A DNA stretch of 64,000 bases from Vibrio ziniensis (GCF_011064285.1 NZ_CP049331.1:1860001-1924000); one strand, 5' to 3'; counted from the stretch's first letter, positions 9,115 to 18,030 are shown. Notes: generated by a model from the letters alone, not told the origin. Numbers and translations are program-made.

Positions 9115-10569
9115 ATGGATAAGGTTTATCATTTTTTAACACTTGCTAGCATTGCACTTTACTGGTTCCTAGTCGCTGGTGTCACACTACGCGTGGTGCT
9201 AAAACGTAATGCTGTGAGCGTCTCCCTAGCCTGGCTGATGGTCATTTATATCCTGCCAATTCTCGGGGTGATCTGTTACTTCCTGTTTGGTGAACTCAAC
9301 TTGGGGCGTAAACGCGCAGACAGAGCCAAAGATATGTTCACACCGTTTGGTGAGTGGTTTCAGTCTTTGAATGAGTGTAAGGCTCATATGCCTGAGACCA
9401 TGGGGGCACATATCTATAAAATTGACGAGCTGTGTAACTACCGCATGGGTATCCCGGCCCTCTCTGGTAATACCTTGTCGTTACTAAACTCTCCGAACGA
9501 AATTCTCCACTCCATCATTGATGATATCGAGCAAGCACAGTCAACTATTCGCATTGTTTTCTACATTTGGCATCCAGGTGGATTAGCGGACTCTGTCGCC
9601 TCTGCCTTGATTCAAGCAGCAAAGCGCGGTGTTGATGTAAAAGTCCTTTTAGACTCTGCGGGTAGCCCACGGTTCTTCCGTAGCCATTGGGAAAAAATGA
9701 TGCGAGATGCAGGCATTGAACTTATTCAAGCCCTAGAAGTGAGTCCTTGGCGTATATTCTTGCGTCGTCTCGATCTTCGCCAACACCGCAAAATTATCGT
9801 TATCGACAATAAAGTGGCTTATACAGGCTCAATGAACATGGTTGACCCAGCTTATTTCAAACGGAAATCCGGTGTCGGTCAGTGGATTGATATTATGGTT
9901 CGCATAACTGGACCTACCGTAAATGTACTCTCTGCCATTCACTGCTGGGACTGGGAAGTCGAGACAGGTAAACGAGAACTGCCCCCACAACCAGAATGCC
10001 TAATTAACCCTCACCTGCCACAACATCCAATCCAGGTAGTTCCGTCTGGTCCAGGTATGCCCGAGAATTTAATATCTCAAGTGCTGACCTTAGCGATTAA
10101 TCAGGCAAACGAATCGGTATGTATCACTACACCGTATTTCGTACCAAGTGCAGATCTGTTGGCTACGCTGAAAATGACGGCACAACGGGGAATTAAAGTG
10201 GATTTAATCATCCCGTTAAAGAATGACTCTTTGATGGTTCAATGGGCTTCAAGAGCATTCTATGGCGAGCTGCTGGAAGCTGGTGTCACCATCCACAAAT
10301 TCTACGGTGGTTTGCTACATACCAAATCCGTTGTGATTGATAGAAAATTCTGCCTAGTCGGAACCGTGAACCTAGATATGCGCAGCTTATGGCTGAATTT
10401 TGAAGTAACACTCGCTGTCGATGATCAGGAATTCACTGAAGAAATGCACTGGTTGCAACAAAGCTATATCGAACAATCAAAAGAAGTTGAGTATGAACGT
10501 TGGGAGAAACGTCCACTTGGTTATCGCTTCCTAGAACGAGTGTTCTACTTGTTTAACCCACTTCTTTGA
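9115..10569 (+). CDS. cls: Cardiolipin synthase (ClsA type)
   Basis: Membrane enzyme that joins two phosphatidylglycerols into cardiolipin. With the ATG at 9115 the product has 484 residues, close to E. coli ClsA (486). It has two N-terminal membrane helices and two phospholipase-D motifs, HRKIIVIDNKVAYTGSMN and HTKSVVIDRKFCLVGTVN, both with the H-x-K-x4-D pattern. The ribosome site before this ATG is weak (AAGTGG), so the start is chosen from length and homology. The C terminus YRFLERVFYLFNPLL is typical of the family. Confidence 0.92.
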   Translation: MDKVYHFLTLASIALYWFLVAGVTLRVVLKRNAVSVSLAWLMVIYILPILGVICYFLFGELNLGRKRADRAKDMFTPFGEWFQSLNECKAHMPETMGAHIYKIDELCNYRMGIPALSGNTLSLLNSPNEILHSIIDDIEQAQSTIRIVFYIWHPGGLADSVASALIQAAKRGVDVKVLLDSAGSPRFFRSHWEKMMRDAGIELIQALEVSPWRIFLRRLDLRQHRKIIVIDNKVAYTGSMNMVDPAYFKRKSGVGQWIDIMVRITGPTVNVLSAIHCWDWEVETGKRELPPQPECLINPHLPQHPIQVVPSGPGMPENLISQVLTLAINQANESVCITTPYFVPSADLLATLKMTAQRGIKVDLIIPLKNDSLMVQWASRAFYGELLEAGVTIHKFYGGLLHTKSVVIDRKFCLVGTVNLDMRSLWLNFEVTLAVDDQEFTEEMHWLQQSYIEQSKEVEYERWEKRPLGYRFLERVFYLFNPLL

Positions 10570-10626
10570 TCTTTTTACTGTTGTAGGGTTGCAATCAAAC
10601 CTAGCTCCATGGTTTAAATAGGCAAA

Positions 10627-10642
10627 CGATGTATAGATGTAT
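10627..10642 (+). promoter_or_regulatory. Candidate MetJ operator (two tandem 8-mers) before metC
   Basis: Two adjacent 8-mers, CGATGTAT and AGATGTAT, match the MetJ half-site consensus AGACGTCT at 5 and 6 of 8 positions. They lie about 17 bases before the metC ATG. MetJ operators are tandem 8-mers, and metC is a known MetJ target in enterobacteria. Only two boxes are visible, so this is tentative. Confidence 0.45.
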
Positions 10643-10658
10643 ATGACAAGGACAAACC

Positions 10659-11864
10659 ATGGCAGAAGGAAAAAAAACTACGCTAGTCACCGCTGGTCGT
10701 AATAAAAAGTGGACCAACGGAGTAGTTAACCCGCCCGTTCAACGAGCTTCAACAATTGTGTTTAATAGCGTTGCGGAGAAAAATCACGCAGCGGCAAATC
10801 GCACCAATAAAACACTATTTTATGGACGCCGTGGTACAACAACGCACTTTGCTTTTCAAGAAGCGATGAATGAAGTGGAAGGCGGAGCTGGCTGTGCACT
10901 CTATCCTTGTGGTACGGCTGCAATTAGCAACACCATTCTGTCTTTCGTGGAAACAGGCGATCATATCCTGATGGTCGATACCTGTTACGAACCTACTCGC
11001 GATTTTTGTAACAAAATGCTCGCTAAACTGGGTGTAGAAACCACTTACTTTGATCCTATGATTGGCGAAGAGATTCGTTCACTGATCAAACCAAACACCA
11101 AATTGCTATTCTTGGAATCTCCTGGATCTATAACCATGGAAGTACAAGATGTTCCATTACTATCAAGTATTGCCCATCAGCATGACATCATCGTCGTGCT
11201 GGACAATACTTGGGGGGCTGGCGTGAATTTCTCTCCATTCGATCACGGCGTCGATATTTCTGTTCAAGCGGCAACGAAATACATAGTAGGTCACTCCGAT
11301 GTGATGCTTGGCACCGCAGTATCCATTGAAAAGTACTGGCCACAATTGCGCGAGCAAAGCTACTTAATGGGACAATGTGTGTCTCCTGACGATGCCTACT
11401 TAGGTTTACGTGGTTTGCGTACCTTAGATGTTCGTCTCCGCCAACATGCAGAAAGCAGTATAAAAGTTGCCGAATGGCTAGCAACTCGACCAGAAGTTGA
11501 TCATGTTCGCCATCCAGGTCTCCCTTCCTGCCCGGGACATGAGATTTTCAAACGTGATTTTACTGGGGGTAATGGTCTGTTCTCATTTGTGCTTAAAACT
11601 ACATGCCCCAAAGCAACCACAGCTCTACTGGATGGAATGAAGCATTTCAGTATGGGTTACTCATGGGGTGGTTTTGAAAGTCTCATCCTAGCAAATGAGC
11701 CAAATAGTTTTAATAGCTTGCGCACTGTAGCAAACCCACACTTTGAAGGGACGCTTATCCGTCTGCATATCGGTTTGGAAGATGTGAACGATTTGATTGC
11801 TGATCTAGAATCTGGATTAGCTCGTTATAATTCGGTGATTTTGGAACAAGCAGTTACCGCTTAA
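10659..11864 (+). CDS. metC: Cystathionine beta-lyase MetC
   Basis: PLP enzyme that cleaves cystathionine to homocysteine, pyruvate and ammonia in methionine synthesis. 401 residues, slightly longer than E. coli MetC (395). The PLP-binding lysine is in [18 protein letters not shown], and the N-terminal [12 protein letters not shown] and [12 protein letters not shown] segments are typical of MetC rather than MetB. AAGGACAAACC precedes the ATG as ribosome site. Single gene with a bidirectional terminator. A MetJ-like operator is visible upstream. Confidence 0.95.
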   Translation: MAEGKKTTLVTAGRNKKWTNGVVNPPVQRASTIVFNSVAEKNHAAANRTNKTLFYGRRGTTTHFAFQEAMNEVEGGAGCALYPCGTAAISNTILSFVETGDHILMVDTCYEPTRDFCNKMLAKLGVETTYFDPMIGEEIRSLIKPNTKLLFLESPGSITMEVQDVPLLSSIAHQHDIIVVLDNTWGAGVNFSPFDHGVDISVQAATKYIVGHSDVMLGTAVSIEKYWPQLREQSYLMGQCVSPDDAYLGLRGLRTLDVRLRQHAESSIKVAEWLATRPEVDHVRHPGLPSCPGHEIFKRDFTGGNGLFSFVLKTTCPKATTALLDGMKHFSMGYSWGGFESLILANEPNSFNSLRTVANPHFEGTLIRLHIGLEDVNDLIADLESGLARYNSVILEQAVTA

Positions 11865-11908
11865 CCTTACTTCTGCGATGACATAATAGTCGTCGTACTA
11901 AATAAGCG

Positions 11909-11936
11909 AAAAAGAGCACTCTCAAGTGCTCTTTTT
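11909..11936. terminator. Bidirectional terminator between metC and tag
   Basis: Stem AAAGAGCACT / AGTGCTCTTT with a CTCA loop, flanked by A and T runs on both sides, so it can stop transcription from metC and from the convergent psp-tag operon. Confidence 0.88.
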
Positions 11937-11956
11937 AATCTGTTTTGACTATAGCA

Positions 11957-12520
11957 CTACTTTTTAGGACAGTGTTCGAGGTGGTCATTAACCATTCCTA
12001 CCGCTTGCATTAACGAGTAGCAAATAGTTTCACCAACAAATTTAAAGCCTCTTTTTTTTAGAAACTTACTCATCGCTTTTGACTCATCAGTAGACACTGG
12101 TACTTGGCTCATATCCTGCCAGTGATTCACTTTTGGATGACCATCAACAAACTGCCATAACGCTTTATCAATCGAACCAAACTCCTTTTTGAGTTCAATC
12201 GCGGCTCTTGCATTGGAAAACACAGAAGCAATTTTTCCTTTGTGCTTAACCACATCAAAGTTATCGATAATAGCCTGAACATGAGCTTCATCGTATTTAG
12301 CCAATTTATTGATATCGTAGTCTTCAAACGCCTGGCGATAACCTTCACGCTTTTTCAAAATCGTTATCCAACTTAACCCTGCCTGTGCACCTTCAAGAGT
12401 AATAAACTCAAACAACTTCGTATCATCATGAACAGGTACTCCCCACTCTGCATCATGATAACCTCGCTCTAAAGGATTCTTCATTGCCCAAGCACAGGTG
12501 TTGTCCGCGTTGTTAGCCAT
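11957..12520 (-). CDS. tag: DNA-3-methyladenine glycosylase I Tag
   Basis: Base-excision repair enzyme that removes 3-methyladenine from alkylated DNA. 187 residues. Family motifs are visible: CAWA and GYHDAEWGVPVHDD near the N terminus, the active region FEFITLEGAQAGLSWITIL, and C-terminal HLEHC. The N-terminal Cys/His and C-terminal His/Cys fit the known zinc site. It starts only 33 bases after pspC on the same strand with no hairpin between, so it is probably transcribed as the last gene of the phage-shock operon. Confidence 0.95.
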   Translation of the reverse strand: MANNADNTCAWAMKNPLERGYHDAEWGVPVHDDTKLFEFITLEGAQAGLSWITILKKREGYRQAFEDYDINKLAKYDEAHVQAIIDNFDVVKHKGKIASVFSNARAAIELKKEFGSIDKALWQFVDGHPKVNHWQDMSQVPVSTDESKAMSKFLKKRGFKFVGETICYSLMQAVGMVNDHLEHCPKK

Positions 12521-12553
12521 ATCGTTAGTTTTCCTTTGTTTTAGGATCAGTTT

Positions 12554-12943
12554 TTATAATTTTTTGAATTCTCGATTAACGTTAAAAGCTTCCGATGTGA
12601 CATAAGCTTCCATATTACGCACTCTCTTTTCAACCTTGTTTAAATCCTCATTCAAGGTGTTGAGCAATGCATCGGCTGCTTGTCCTTGCTCCCAAGGCTT
12701 ACTTTTTAACGTATGCTCTCGCTGTGATTTTACCGTTTGCTGATACTGGTATGGTTGTTTTTCTAACATCAACATCAAAGCGACATACGCCAACACAATC
12801 AGAAAACCGCCCCCCAGTAAACCAGCAGAGATAACCAATATACGAACTACCCACACTTCCAAACCGAAGTAGTTTGCCAGACCTGCACAAACACCTCCTA
12901 ATTTGCCGTTTACTGGGTCTCGGTATAACTCTCGGCTATTCAT
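12554..12943 (-). CDS. pspC: Phage shock protein C (PspC)
   Basis: Inner-membrane stress sensor that with PspB relieves PspA inhibition of PspF. 129 residues. The PspC domain is at the N terminus (ELYRDPVNGKLGGVCAGLANYFGL, here in parts: KLGGVCAGLANYF), followed by one strong membrane helix (about residues 33-60) and a polar tail. It overlaps pspB by 8 bases and precedes tag by 33 bases. Confidence 0.94.
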   Translation of the reverse strand: MNSRELYRDPVNGKLGGVCAGLANYFGLEVWVVRILVISAGLLGGGFLIVLAYVALMLMLEKQPYQYQQTVKSQREHTLKSKPWEQGQAADALLNTLNEDLNKVEKRVRNMEAYVTSEAFNVNREFKKL

Positions 12944-13169
12944 AGTTTCTTCTCCAGTTTGGAGACTCTACATCGAGGATTCGTTCTAAAGTTTCCACGC
13001 GAGCTTGTAAGCCACTCGCCTTGTCCGAAATTTGTTGCAGCATTTCATACTCTTCAGATGAGAGTCCGCTCCCCACTTTACGTTTGCTCCGATAGTGAAG
13101 AAACAGCCACAGTGGCGCGACAAAAATCAGGAAGACAATAAGAGGTCCAGCAAAAAATACTGAAGCCAT
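12936..13169 (-). CDS. pspB: Phage shock protein B (PspB)
   Basis: Small inner-membrane protein, 77 residues, partner of PspC in sensing membrane stress. One N-terminal transmembrane helix (PLIVFLIFVAPLWLFLHY) is followed by a basic patch and a coiled-coil-like segment with LQARVETLERIL. It lies 29 bases after pspA and overlaps pspC, as in other psp operons. Confidence 0.94.
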   Translation of the reverse strand: MASVFFAGPLIVFLIFVAPLWLFLHYRSKRKVGSGLSSEEYEMLQQISDKASGLQARVETLERILDVESPNWRRNYE

Positions 13170-13198
13170 AAACTACTCCTATTATTTAAGTTATTGGA

Positions 13199-13870
13199 CT
13201 ATTGCTGATGCTGTTGCATTTGTTGTTTTAGCTTTGCTAACTCTTGTTCAATTTCATCTTGTGCTTGAAGCTCAGCAAACTCTTGGTCAAGGGATTTGCC
13301 TTGTGTTGACTGAGCATACAGATCCGCTTCAGCTTCCAATTCATCCACTTTGCGTGAATATTGTTCAAACTTAGCCATTGCTTCGTCAGTTCGGCTTGTA
13401 TGCAAATGACGCTGAACATTACGTCTATTGACCGCTGTTTGCGAACGGATAGCAAGAGCCTGCTGCTTCGCACGAGTTTCGGTGATTTTGCTTTCTAACT
13501 TAGTGATTTCACCAGTGAGTTTATCAATGGTTTCTTCAACCAATGTCTGCTCTGTGTGCAGACTTTTCAATACTGATTGTAGCTTTTGCTTTTCAATCAA
13601 AGCCGCACGCGCCAAGTCTTCACGCTGTTTGTTCAACGCTAATGTAGCCTTACTTTGCCAATCTTCAATTTGTTCATCAATACTCGCTACTTTACGAGCC
13701 AGCTCCTTTTTGTCGGCAATAGCTTTGGCAGAGTTGGTACGAACTTCCACCAAGGTGTCTTCCATTTCTTGGATAATAAGACGAATCATTTTTTCAGGGT
13801 CTTCGGCTTTATCTAGCAATGCGCTGATATTGGAATTAACGATGTCTGCAAAACGAGAAAAAATACCCAT
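13199..13870 (-). CDS. pspA: Phage shock protein A (PspA)
   Basis: Peripheral membrane protein of the ESCRT-III/Vipp1 superfamily. It binds and stabilises damaged inner membrane and, when not so engaged, inhibits PspF. 223 residues, almost entirely coiled coil. The N terminus MGIFSRFADIVNSNISALLDKAEDPEKM (shown here only as key parts: amphipathic helix, then DKAEDPEKM) is diagnostic. A sigma-54 promoter lies about 55 bases upstream, and PspF sites lie further up. First gene of pspA-pspB-pspC-tag. Confidence 0.96.
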   Translation of the reverse strand: MGIFSRFADIVNSNISALLDKAEDPEKMIRLIIQEMEDTLVEVRTNSAKAIADKKELARKVASIDEQIEDWQSKATLALNKQREDLARAALIEKQKLQSVLKSLHTEQTLVEETIDKLTGEITKLESKITETRAKQQALAIRSQTAVNRRNVQRHLHTSRTDEAMAKFEQYSRKVDELEAEADLYAQSTQGKSLDQEFAELQAQDEIEQELAKLKQQMQQHQQ

Positions 13871-13924
13871 ATTTCACTCCTTACTCACTATTTAGCTGTT
13901 TGAACCTGTTACAGTGAATCTTGT

Positions 13925-13940
13925 TCCAAGTTTTATGCCA
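13925..13940 (-). promoter_or_regulatory. Sigma-54 promoter of the pspA operon
   Basis: On the minus strand the sequence is TGGCATAAAACTTGGA. The -24 element TGGCA is exact, and the -12 element is TTGG instead of TTGC at the right distance. Expected start of transcription is near 13914, about 44 bases before the pspA ATG. Confidence 0.8.
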
Positions 13941-13972
13941 GATTTTCACGCTATACTTTTCAGCTAGTTAGA

Positions 13973-14001
13973 TTGAAACATTAAAAAACCAAGACTATGC
14001 T
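13973..14001 (+). promoter_or_regulatory. Sigma-70-type promoter for pspF
   Basis: TTGAAA, 17-base spacer, TATGCT. The predicted start near 14008 lies just before the PspF-site repeats, so PspF bound there would repress its own gene, as in E. coli. Confidence 0.55.
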
Positions 14002-14010
14002 ATAAACGTT

Positions 14011-14040
14011 TTCGCCAATAGTTGGTTAATTTCGCCAATA
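14011..14040 (-). promoter_or_regulatory. Candidate PspF upstream activating sites
   Basis: A 10-base direct repeat TTCGCCAATA occurs at 14011-14020 and 14031-14040, exactly 20 bases (about two helix turns) apart. It lies about 97-126 bases upstream of the predicted pspA start, the distance at which PspF binds in E. coli. Confidence 0.6.
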
Positions 14041-14108
14041 TGTTCATCAGCGATTACATCAATATCCTGTTCTAACCAAATTAAACAAGTTTCTGGGAAG
14101 AGAGCACT

Positions 14109-15110
14109 GTGCAACAAAACTTAATTGGACAATCTCCTGCATTTCACACCGTACTGGATAAAGTATCGCGTCTTGCCCCCATTGATCGACCCGTGCTTAT
14201 TGTGGGTGAACGAGGTACAGGTAAAGAACTTATCGCACAACGTTTGCACTATCTTTCAAAACGCTGGGACCAACCTTTAATTTCACTCAACTGCTCAACA
14301 CTGAGCGAAGGTTTGATCGATTCCGAACTCTTTGGTCATGAATCAGGTTCTTTCACTGGTTCAAAAGGTAGACACCAAGGCCGTTTTGAGCGCGCTGAAG
14401 GAGGTACTTTGTTCTTGGATGAACTCGCTACCGCACCTTTAGCTGTACAGGAAAAGCTGCTACGCGTTATTGAATACGGACAGTACGAACGCGTAGGTGG
14501 TAATCAAGCACTGAATGCAAATGTGCGTTTGGTATGTGCAACCAACGCTAACCTACCTGATCTTGCCAAGCAAGGCGACTTTCGAGCCGACTTACTCGAT
14601 CGCTTGGCATTTGATGTTATTCAACTTCCACCACTTCGCAAACGGAAAGAAGATATTGGTCTGCTGGCTGAGTATTTTGCTATTCGTATGTGCCGTGAGC
14701 TTGAACTGCCGTTTTTTGCTGGCTTTACATCACTCGCAATGAGTGGCCTCACTGAATACCCTTGGCCGGGGAACATCCGTGAACTTAAGAATGTGGTAGA
14801 GCGCGCCGTCTATCAACACGGCACCGCTGATTACCCAATCGACACGCTCATATTCAATCCATTCCAAACAGATTGGAAAACAGAAGAAAAAATACAAGAA
14901 GTCATTGCAACTATTGAAGAGTCAAACCAACCAAAATTGGCATTTCCAATGGATTTTAAGCAATGGCAGGAACAGCAGGACAAATATGTGCTTAATGAGT
15001 CGCTTAAATTTGCCAAGTTTAATCAACGCCAAGCCGCTAAGTCGCTCGGATTAAGCTATCATCAATTTCGAGGGCTGGTGAGAAAATATCAACTCTCAAA
15101 AAATGAATAA
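14109..15110 (+). CDS. pspF: Phage shock operon activator PspF
   Basis: Sigma-54 enhancer-binding AAA+ activator, 333 residues, starting at GTG with a GGAAGAG ribosome site. It lacks a receiver domain, as PspF does. Walker A is GERGTGKE (residues 33-40). The sigma-54 contact loop reads GSFTGS where most relatives have GAFTGA. Walker B is GGTLFLDE. The C-terminal Fis-type helix-turn-helix ends NQRQAAKSLGLSYHQFRGLV. Divergent from pspABC, whose product PspA inhibits it. Confidence 0.96.
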   Translation: MQQNLIGQSPAFHTVLDKVSRLAPIDRPVLIVGERGTGKELIAQRLHYLSKRWDQPLISLNCSTLSEGLIDSELFGHESGSFTGSKGRHQGRFERAEGGTLFLDELATAPLAVQEKLLRVIEYGQYERVGGNQALNANVRLVCATNANLPDLAKQGDFRADLLDRLAFDVIQLPPLRKRKEDIGLLAEYFAIRMCRELELPFFAGFTSLAMSGLTEYPWPGNIRELKNVVERAVYQHGTADYPIDTLIFNPFQTDWKTEEKIQEVIATIEESNQPKLAFPMDFKQWQEQQDKYVLNESLKFAKFNQRQAAKSLGLSYHQFRGLVRKYQLSKNE

Positions 15111-15115
15111 CCCTA

Positions 15116-15287
15116 TATACCCAAGTAATCTCAAGATGCAGGATTCAGAGCTTCATCAACGAGTTTAATTCGCTCCTATGCCGCGTTACTGATTTTCTAC
15201 GTAGAATAACTATGTATTCAAATCAGTGCCTTGCCTAAGAGCGAATTAATTCTCGCTGAACAAGCATCTTGAGGTTACTTGGGTATA
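15116..15287. repeat. 172-bp interspersed palindromic (MITE-like) element
   Basis: Bounded by 24-base inverted ends that differ at one position: the left end starts TATACCCAAGTAATCTC at 15116, and the right end, read on the minus strand from 15287, starts TATACCCAAGTAACCTC. The inner parts also pair imperfectly (AATTCGCTC, ACTGATTT and ACATAG on both arms), so the whole element is one long imperfect palindrome around 15210. It has no ORF. I recall such repeats from Vibrio intergenic regions. It starts 5 bases after the pspF stop and may act as its terminator. Confidence 0.7.
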
Positions 15288-15353
15288 CGCAGTAACCTTT
15301 TTCTTGGTTTAACACGTTAAAGAATGGTAAATTAGCAGGATTTTGAGGCAAAC

Positions 15354-15449
15354 GTGATTGTTACTTATAGCGCTAATCGAGGACTCATCGCCCATGGCTA
15401 TGACGGAATAGTTACTTTGCTTCGTTTCCCACACTGTTTTTCTATATGA
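15354..15449 (+). CDS. Possible 31-codon leader ORF coupled to sapA
   Basis: A GTG with GAGG six bases upstream opens a 31-codon frame that ends in TGA at 15447-15449, overlapping the sapA ATG (ATGA). sapA itself has no visible ribosome site (the bases before its ATG are CTGTTTTTCTAT). This arrangement suggests that translation of the short frame delivers ribosomes to sapA. The peptide has no recognised domain; it may matter only as a coupling device. Confidence 0.4.
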   Translation: MIVTYSANRGLIAHGYDGIVTLLRFPHCFSI

Positions 15450-17068
15450 ACTCTTTATTACGAATCACGCTCGGATTATGCGGACTAAGCCTTCTTGCTG
15501 GCTGTGGAGAAGAGATTGATCATACACAAATCCGCCAAAGCGGCTTTGTGTATTGTGGACAAGGCAGCCCTAGTACCTTTAATCCTCAGTTAGTAGACAG
15601 CGGCATTACTTCTGAAGCACTTAGCCCTCAGTTGTACGATACTCTGTTGAAGCTTGATCCGGACACTCACACTCCCATTCCGAATATCGCGACTCAGTGG
15701 CAGTTGAACGATAGCGGGACTGAATATACGTTCAAGTTACATAGCGGAGTGAACTTCCATACCACAGCTTGGTTTACGCCAACTCGCCCATTGAATGCCA
15801 AAGATGTAGTATTCAGTTTTAAACGTATTATCGATCCTACTCACCCATACCATTATGTTAGCAATGGTAACTATCCTTGGTTTGCTGGTATTAATTTCTC
15901 AAGCCTTTTGAAAGATGTGTCTGCTGTCGATGACCAAACAGTGAAGTTTACGCTGAGCCGTCCTGACAATAGTTTTTTATCAAACATTGCCACTACTCAT
16001 GCGGTTATATTGTCAGAAGAGTATGGTCAACAACTTCAAATCAAAGACGAAAAATACAATATCGATGATCTGCCCGTTGGCACGGGGCCGTTCTATCTTG
16101 ATGAGTTCAATTTCAACGACCTAGTTCGTTTACGTCGTCATGACGGTTACTGGAAACGCCCAGCAATTATGAAACAGGTTGTATTCGATATCTCTCAACG
16201 TGGAACTGGCACATTAGCTAAACTTCTTCGCAATGAATGTGATGTTCTTAGTTTCCCTATATCAAGTCAGATTCCGGTTATTCAAAAGCAAGATAATATC
16301 GACCTTTCGATTAAACCTGCAATGAATGTCGCCTTCATTGCCGTTAATACATCTCATCCTGCACTCAATGATGTGCGAGTACGCAAGGCTCTAAACTTCG
16401 CGATTAATCGCCAAAATATTCTGGATTCCGTTTATTATGGAACGGGAAGTATTGCTTATAACATTTTACCACCAAGCTCTTGGGCATACCAAAAAGATGA
16501 TATTCAGATCCGATATGATCGTAATTACGCCCTAGGTTTATTGAGAGATGCTGGCTATGCAAATGGTCTAGAATTAACGATGTCAGTACCAATTGAGCCT
16601 CGCTCATACAACCCTAGTCCAAGAAAAATGGCAGAGATGATTCAGGCCAACTTTGCAGATATTGGCGTGACTATGCACCTTATACCTGAAAGCAATGTTA
16701 ATCGCTCTCAGCTAGCAGAGATGAGTCACATTGACCTGTTTTTAAGAGGCTGGACTGGCGATACTGGTGACCCTGATAATTTCTTGCGTCCGCTACTCTC
16801 TTGTGGTGCCAACCGTGCGGGGCTGAATGCTTCTATGTGGTGTAACAGTGATTTCGATTTTTTGCTCGATTTGGCTCTCGAAGTCGATCGTCCTCGTTAT
16901 CGCCTCAACCTTTACAAACAGGCGCAAACCATTTTGAACCAAGAGTTCCCAGTCATTCCTATCGCACATGGAATGCAATTTAAAGCATACAACAAATCGT
17001 TGACAGGTTTCCGCCTAAGCCCGTTTAGCGTTGAGCCATTTAATGATGTGAAGAGGGTTGCCGAATAA
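15446..17068 (+). CDS. sapA: Peptide ABC transporter substrate-binding protein SapA
   Basis: Periplasmic solute-binding protein of the Sap system, linked in other gammaproteobacteria to antimicrobial peptide resistance and to uptake of peptides and heme. 540 residues, family 5 (DppA/OppA) fold: FVYCGQGSPSTFNPQLVDSG at the start of the mature part, DVVFSFKRIIDP and RKALNFAINRQNIL further on. The signal peptide ends LLAGC, so this copy is a predicted lipoprotein. No ribosome site is visible; see the overlapping leader ORF. First structural gene of sapABCDF. Confidence 0.93.
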   Translation: MNSLLRITLGLCGLSLLAGCGEEIDHTQIRQSGFVYCGQGSPSTFNPQLVDSGITSEALSPQLYDTLLKLDPDTHTPIPNIATQWQLNDSGTEYTFKLHSGVNFHTTAWFTPTRPLNAKDVVFSFKRIIDPTHPYHYVSNGNYPWFAGINFSSLLKDVSAVDDQTVKFTLSRPDNSFLSNIATTHAVILSEEYGQQLQIKDEKYNIDDLPVGTGPFYLDEFNFNDLVRLRRHDGYWKRPAIMKQVVFDISQRGTGTLAKLLRNECDVLSFPISSQIPVIQKQDNIDLSIKPAMNVAFIAVNTSHPALNDVRVRKALNFAINRQNILDSVYYGTGSIAYNILPPSSWAYQKDDIQIRYDRNYALGLLRDAGYANGLELTMSVPIEPRSYNPSPRKMAEMIQANFADIGVTMHLIPESNVNRSQLAEMSHIDLFLRGWTGDTGDPDNFLRPLLSCGANRAGLNASMWCNSDFDFLLDLALEVDRPRYRLNLYKQAQTILNQEFPVIPIAHGMQFKAYNKSLTGFRLSPFSVEPFNDVKRVAE

Positions 17069-18030
17069 TGTTTATCTATACGGTACGTAGATTTAACCTT
17101 TTCATTATCACGCTGCTTATTCTGACTCTGGTGGGTTATAGTCTGCTGCGCCTCGAGCCTCAGTCACCATGGGCTATCCAAGATTTCTGGCAAGGTTGGT
17201 GGATGTACCTTAGTGAACTTTCTCAATTCAATTTCGGCGTGAATAAAAACGGAAATGATATTGCTATTGAGCTAGTCAAAGTATTCCCAGCCACACTTGA
17301 ACTTTGCTTTATCGCTTTTTTGTTATCTTTGTTCATTGGTCTACCTATCGGAACAATTGCAGGCATGAAACAAGGTAAATGGATTGATACGATTATCTCA
17401 TTTACCTCAATGTCAGGTTACTCTGCTCCGCTATATTGGGTGGCTCTGATGATGATTATGGTCTTCTCACTGCACTATGGAATGTTCCCTGTCTCGGGAC
17501 GCTATGATTTGTTATATGAGGTAGAGCCAGTAACAGGTTTTATCCTTATTGATGCATTCTTCGCGAAAGGTGTTAACAGCGCTAACATTTTGCATAGTGT
17601 CTTTGAACACATGATTATGCCTTGTTTAGTGCTTGCACTAGCTCCGACTACGCAAGTTATTCGTTTGATGCGCGCATCTGTTGCGGATGTCATGTCTCAG
17701 AACTATGTTCGAGCAGCACGCATTAAAGGTTTGTCATACTACAAAATCATTACTCAGCACGTTCTGCGCAATGCCATTCCGCCAATTATTCCGAAATTCG
17801 GTGTCCAACTATCAAGTATGCTGACTTTAGCAATCATCACAGAGTCTATCTTTAACTGGCCTGGTATTGGTCGCTGGCTACTTGATGCTCTATCAAATAA
17901 AGACTACATGTCTATTCAGGCAGGGGTGATCGCTGTAGGCTCTTTAGTATTAACCGCAAATATCCTGTCGGATCTGATCGGTGCGATGATCAATCCTCTA
18001 GTGAGAAAGGAATGGTATGCTAACAAATAA
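17068..18030 (+). CDS. sapB: Peptide ABC transporter permease SapB
   Basis: Inner-membrane permease, 320 residues, OppB/DppB family. One N-terminal helix, then a periplasmic segment and five or so further helices. The EAA loop region reads RAARIKGLSYYKIITQHVLRNA. The ATG shares its A with the sapA stop codon (TAATG), and the 3' end overlaps sapC by 14 bases, so the operon is tightly coupled. Confidence 0.94.
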   Translation: MFIYTVRRFNLFIITLLILTLVGYSLLRLEPQSPWAIQDFWQGWWMYLSELSQFNFGVNKNGNDIAIELVKVFPATLELCFIAFLLSLFIGLPIGTIAGMKQGKWIDTIISFTSMSGYSAPLYWVALMMIMVFSLHYGMFPVSGRYDLLYEVEPVTGFILIDAFFAKGVNSANILHSVFEHMIMPCLVLALAPTTQVIRLMRASVADVMSQNYVRAARIKGLSYYKIITQHVLRNAIPPIIPKFGVQLSSMLTLAIITESIFNWPGIGRWLLDALSNKDYMSIQAGVIAVGSLVLTANILSDLIGAMINPLVRKEWYANK

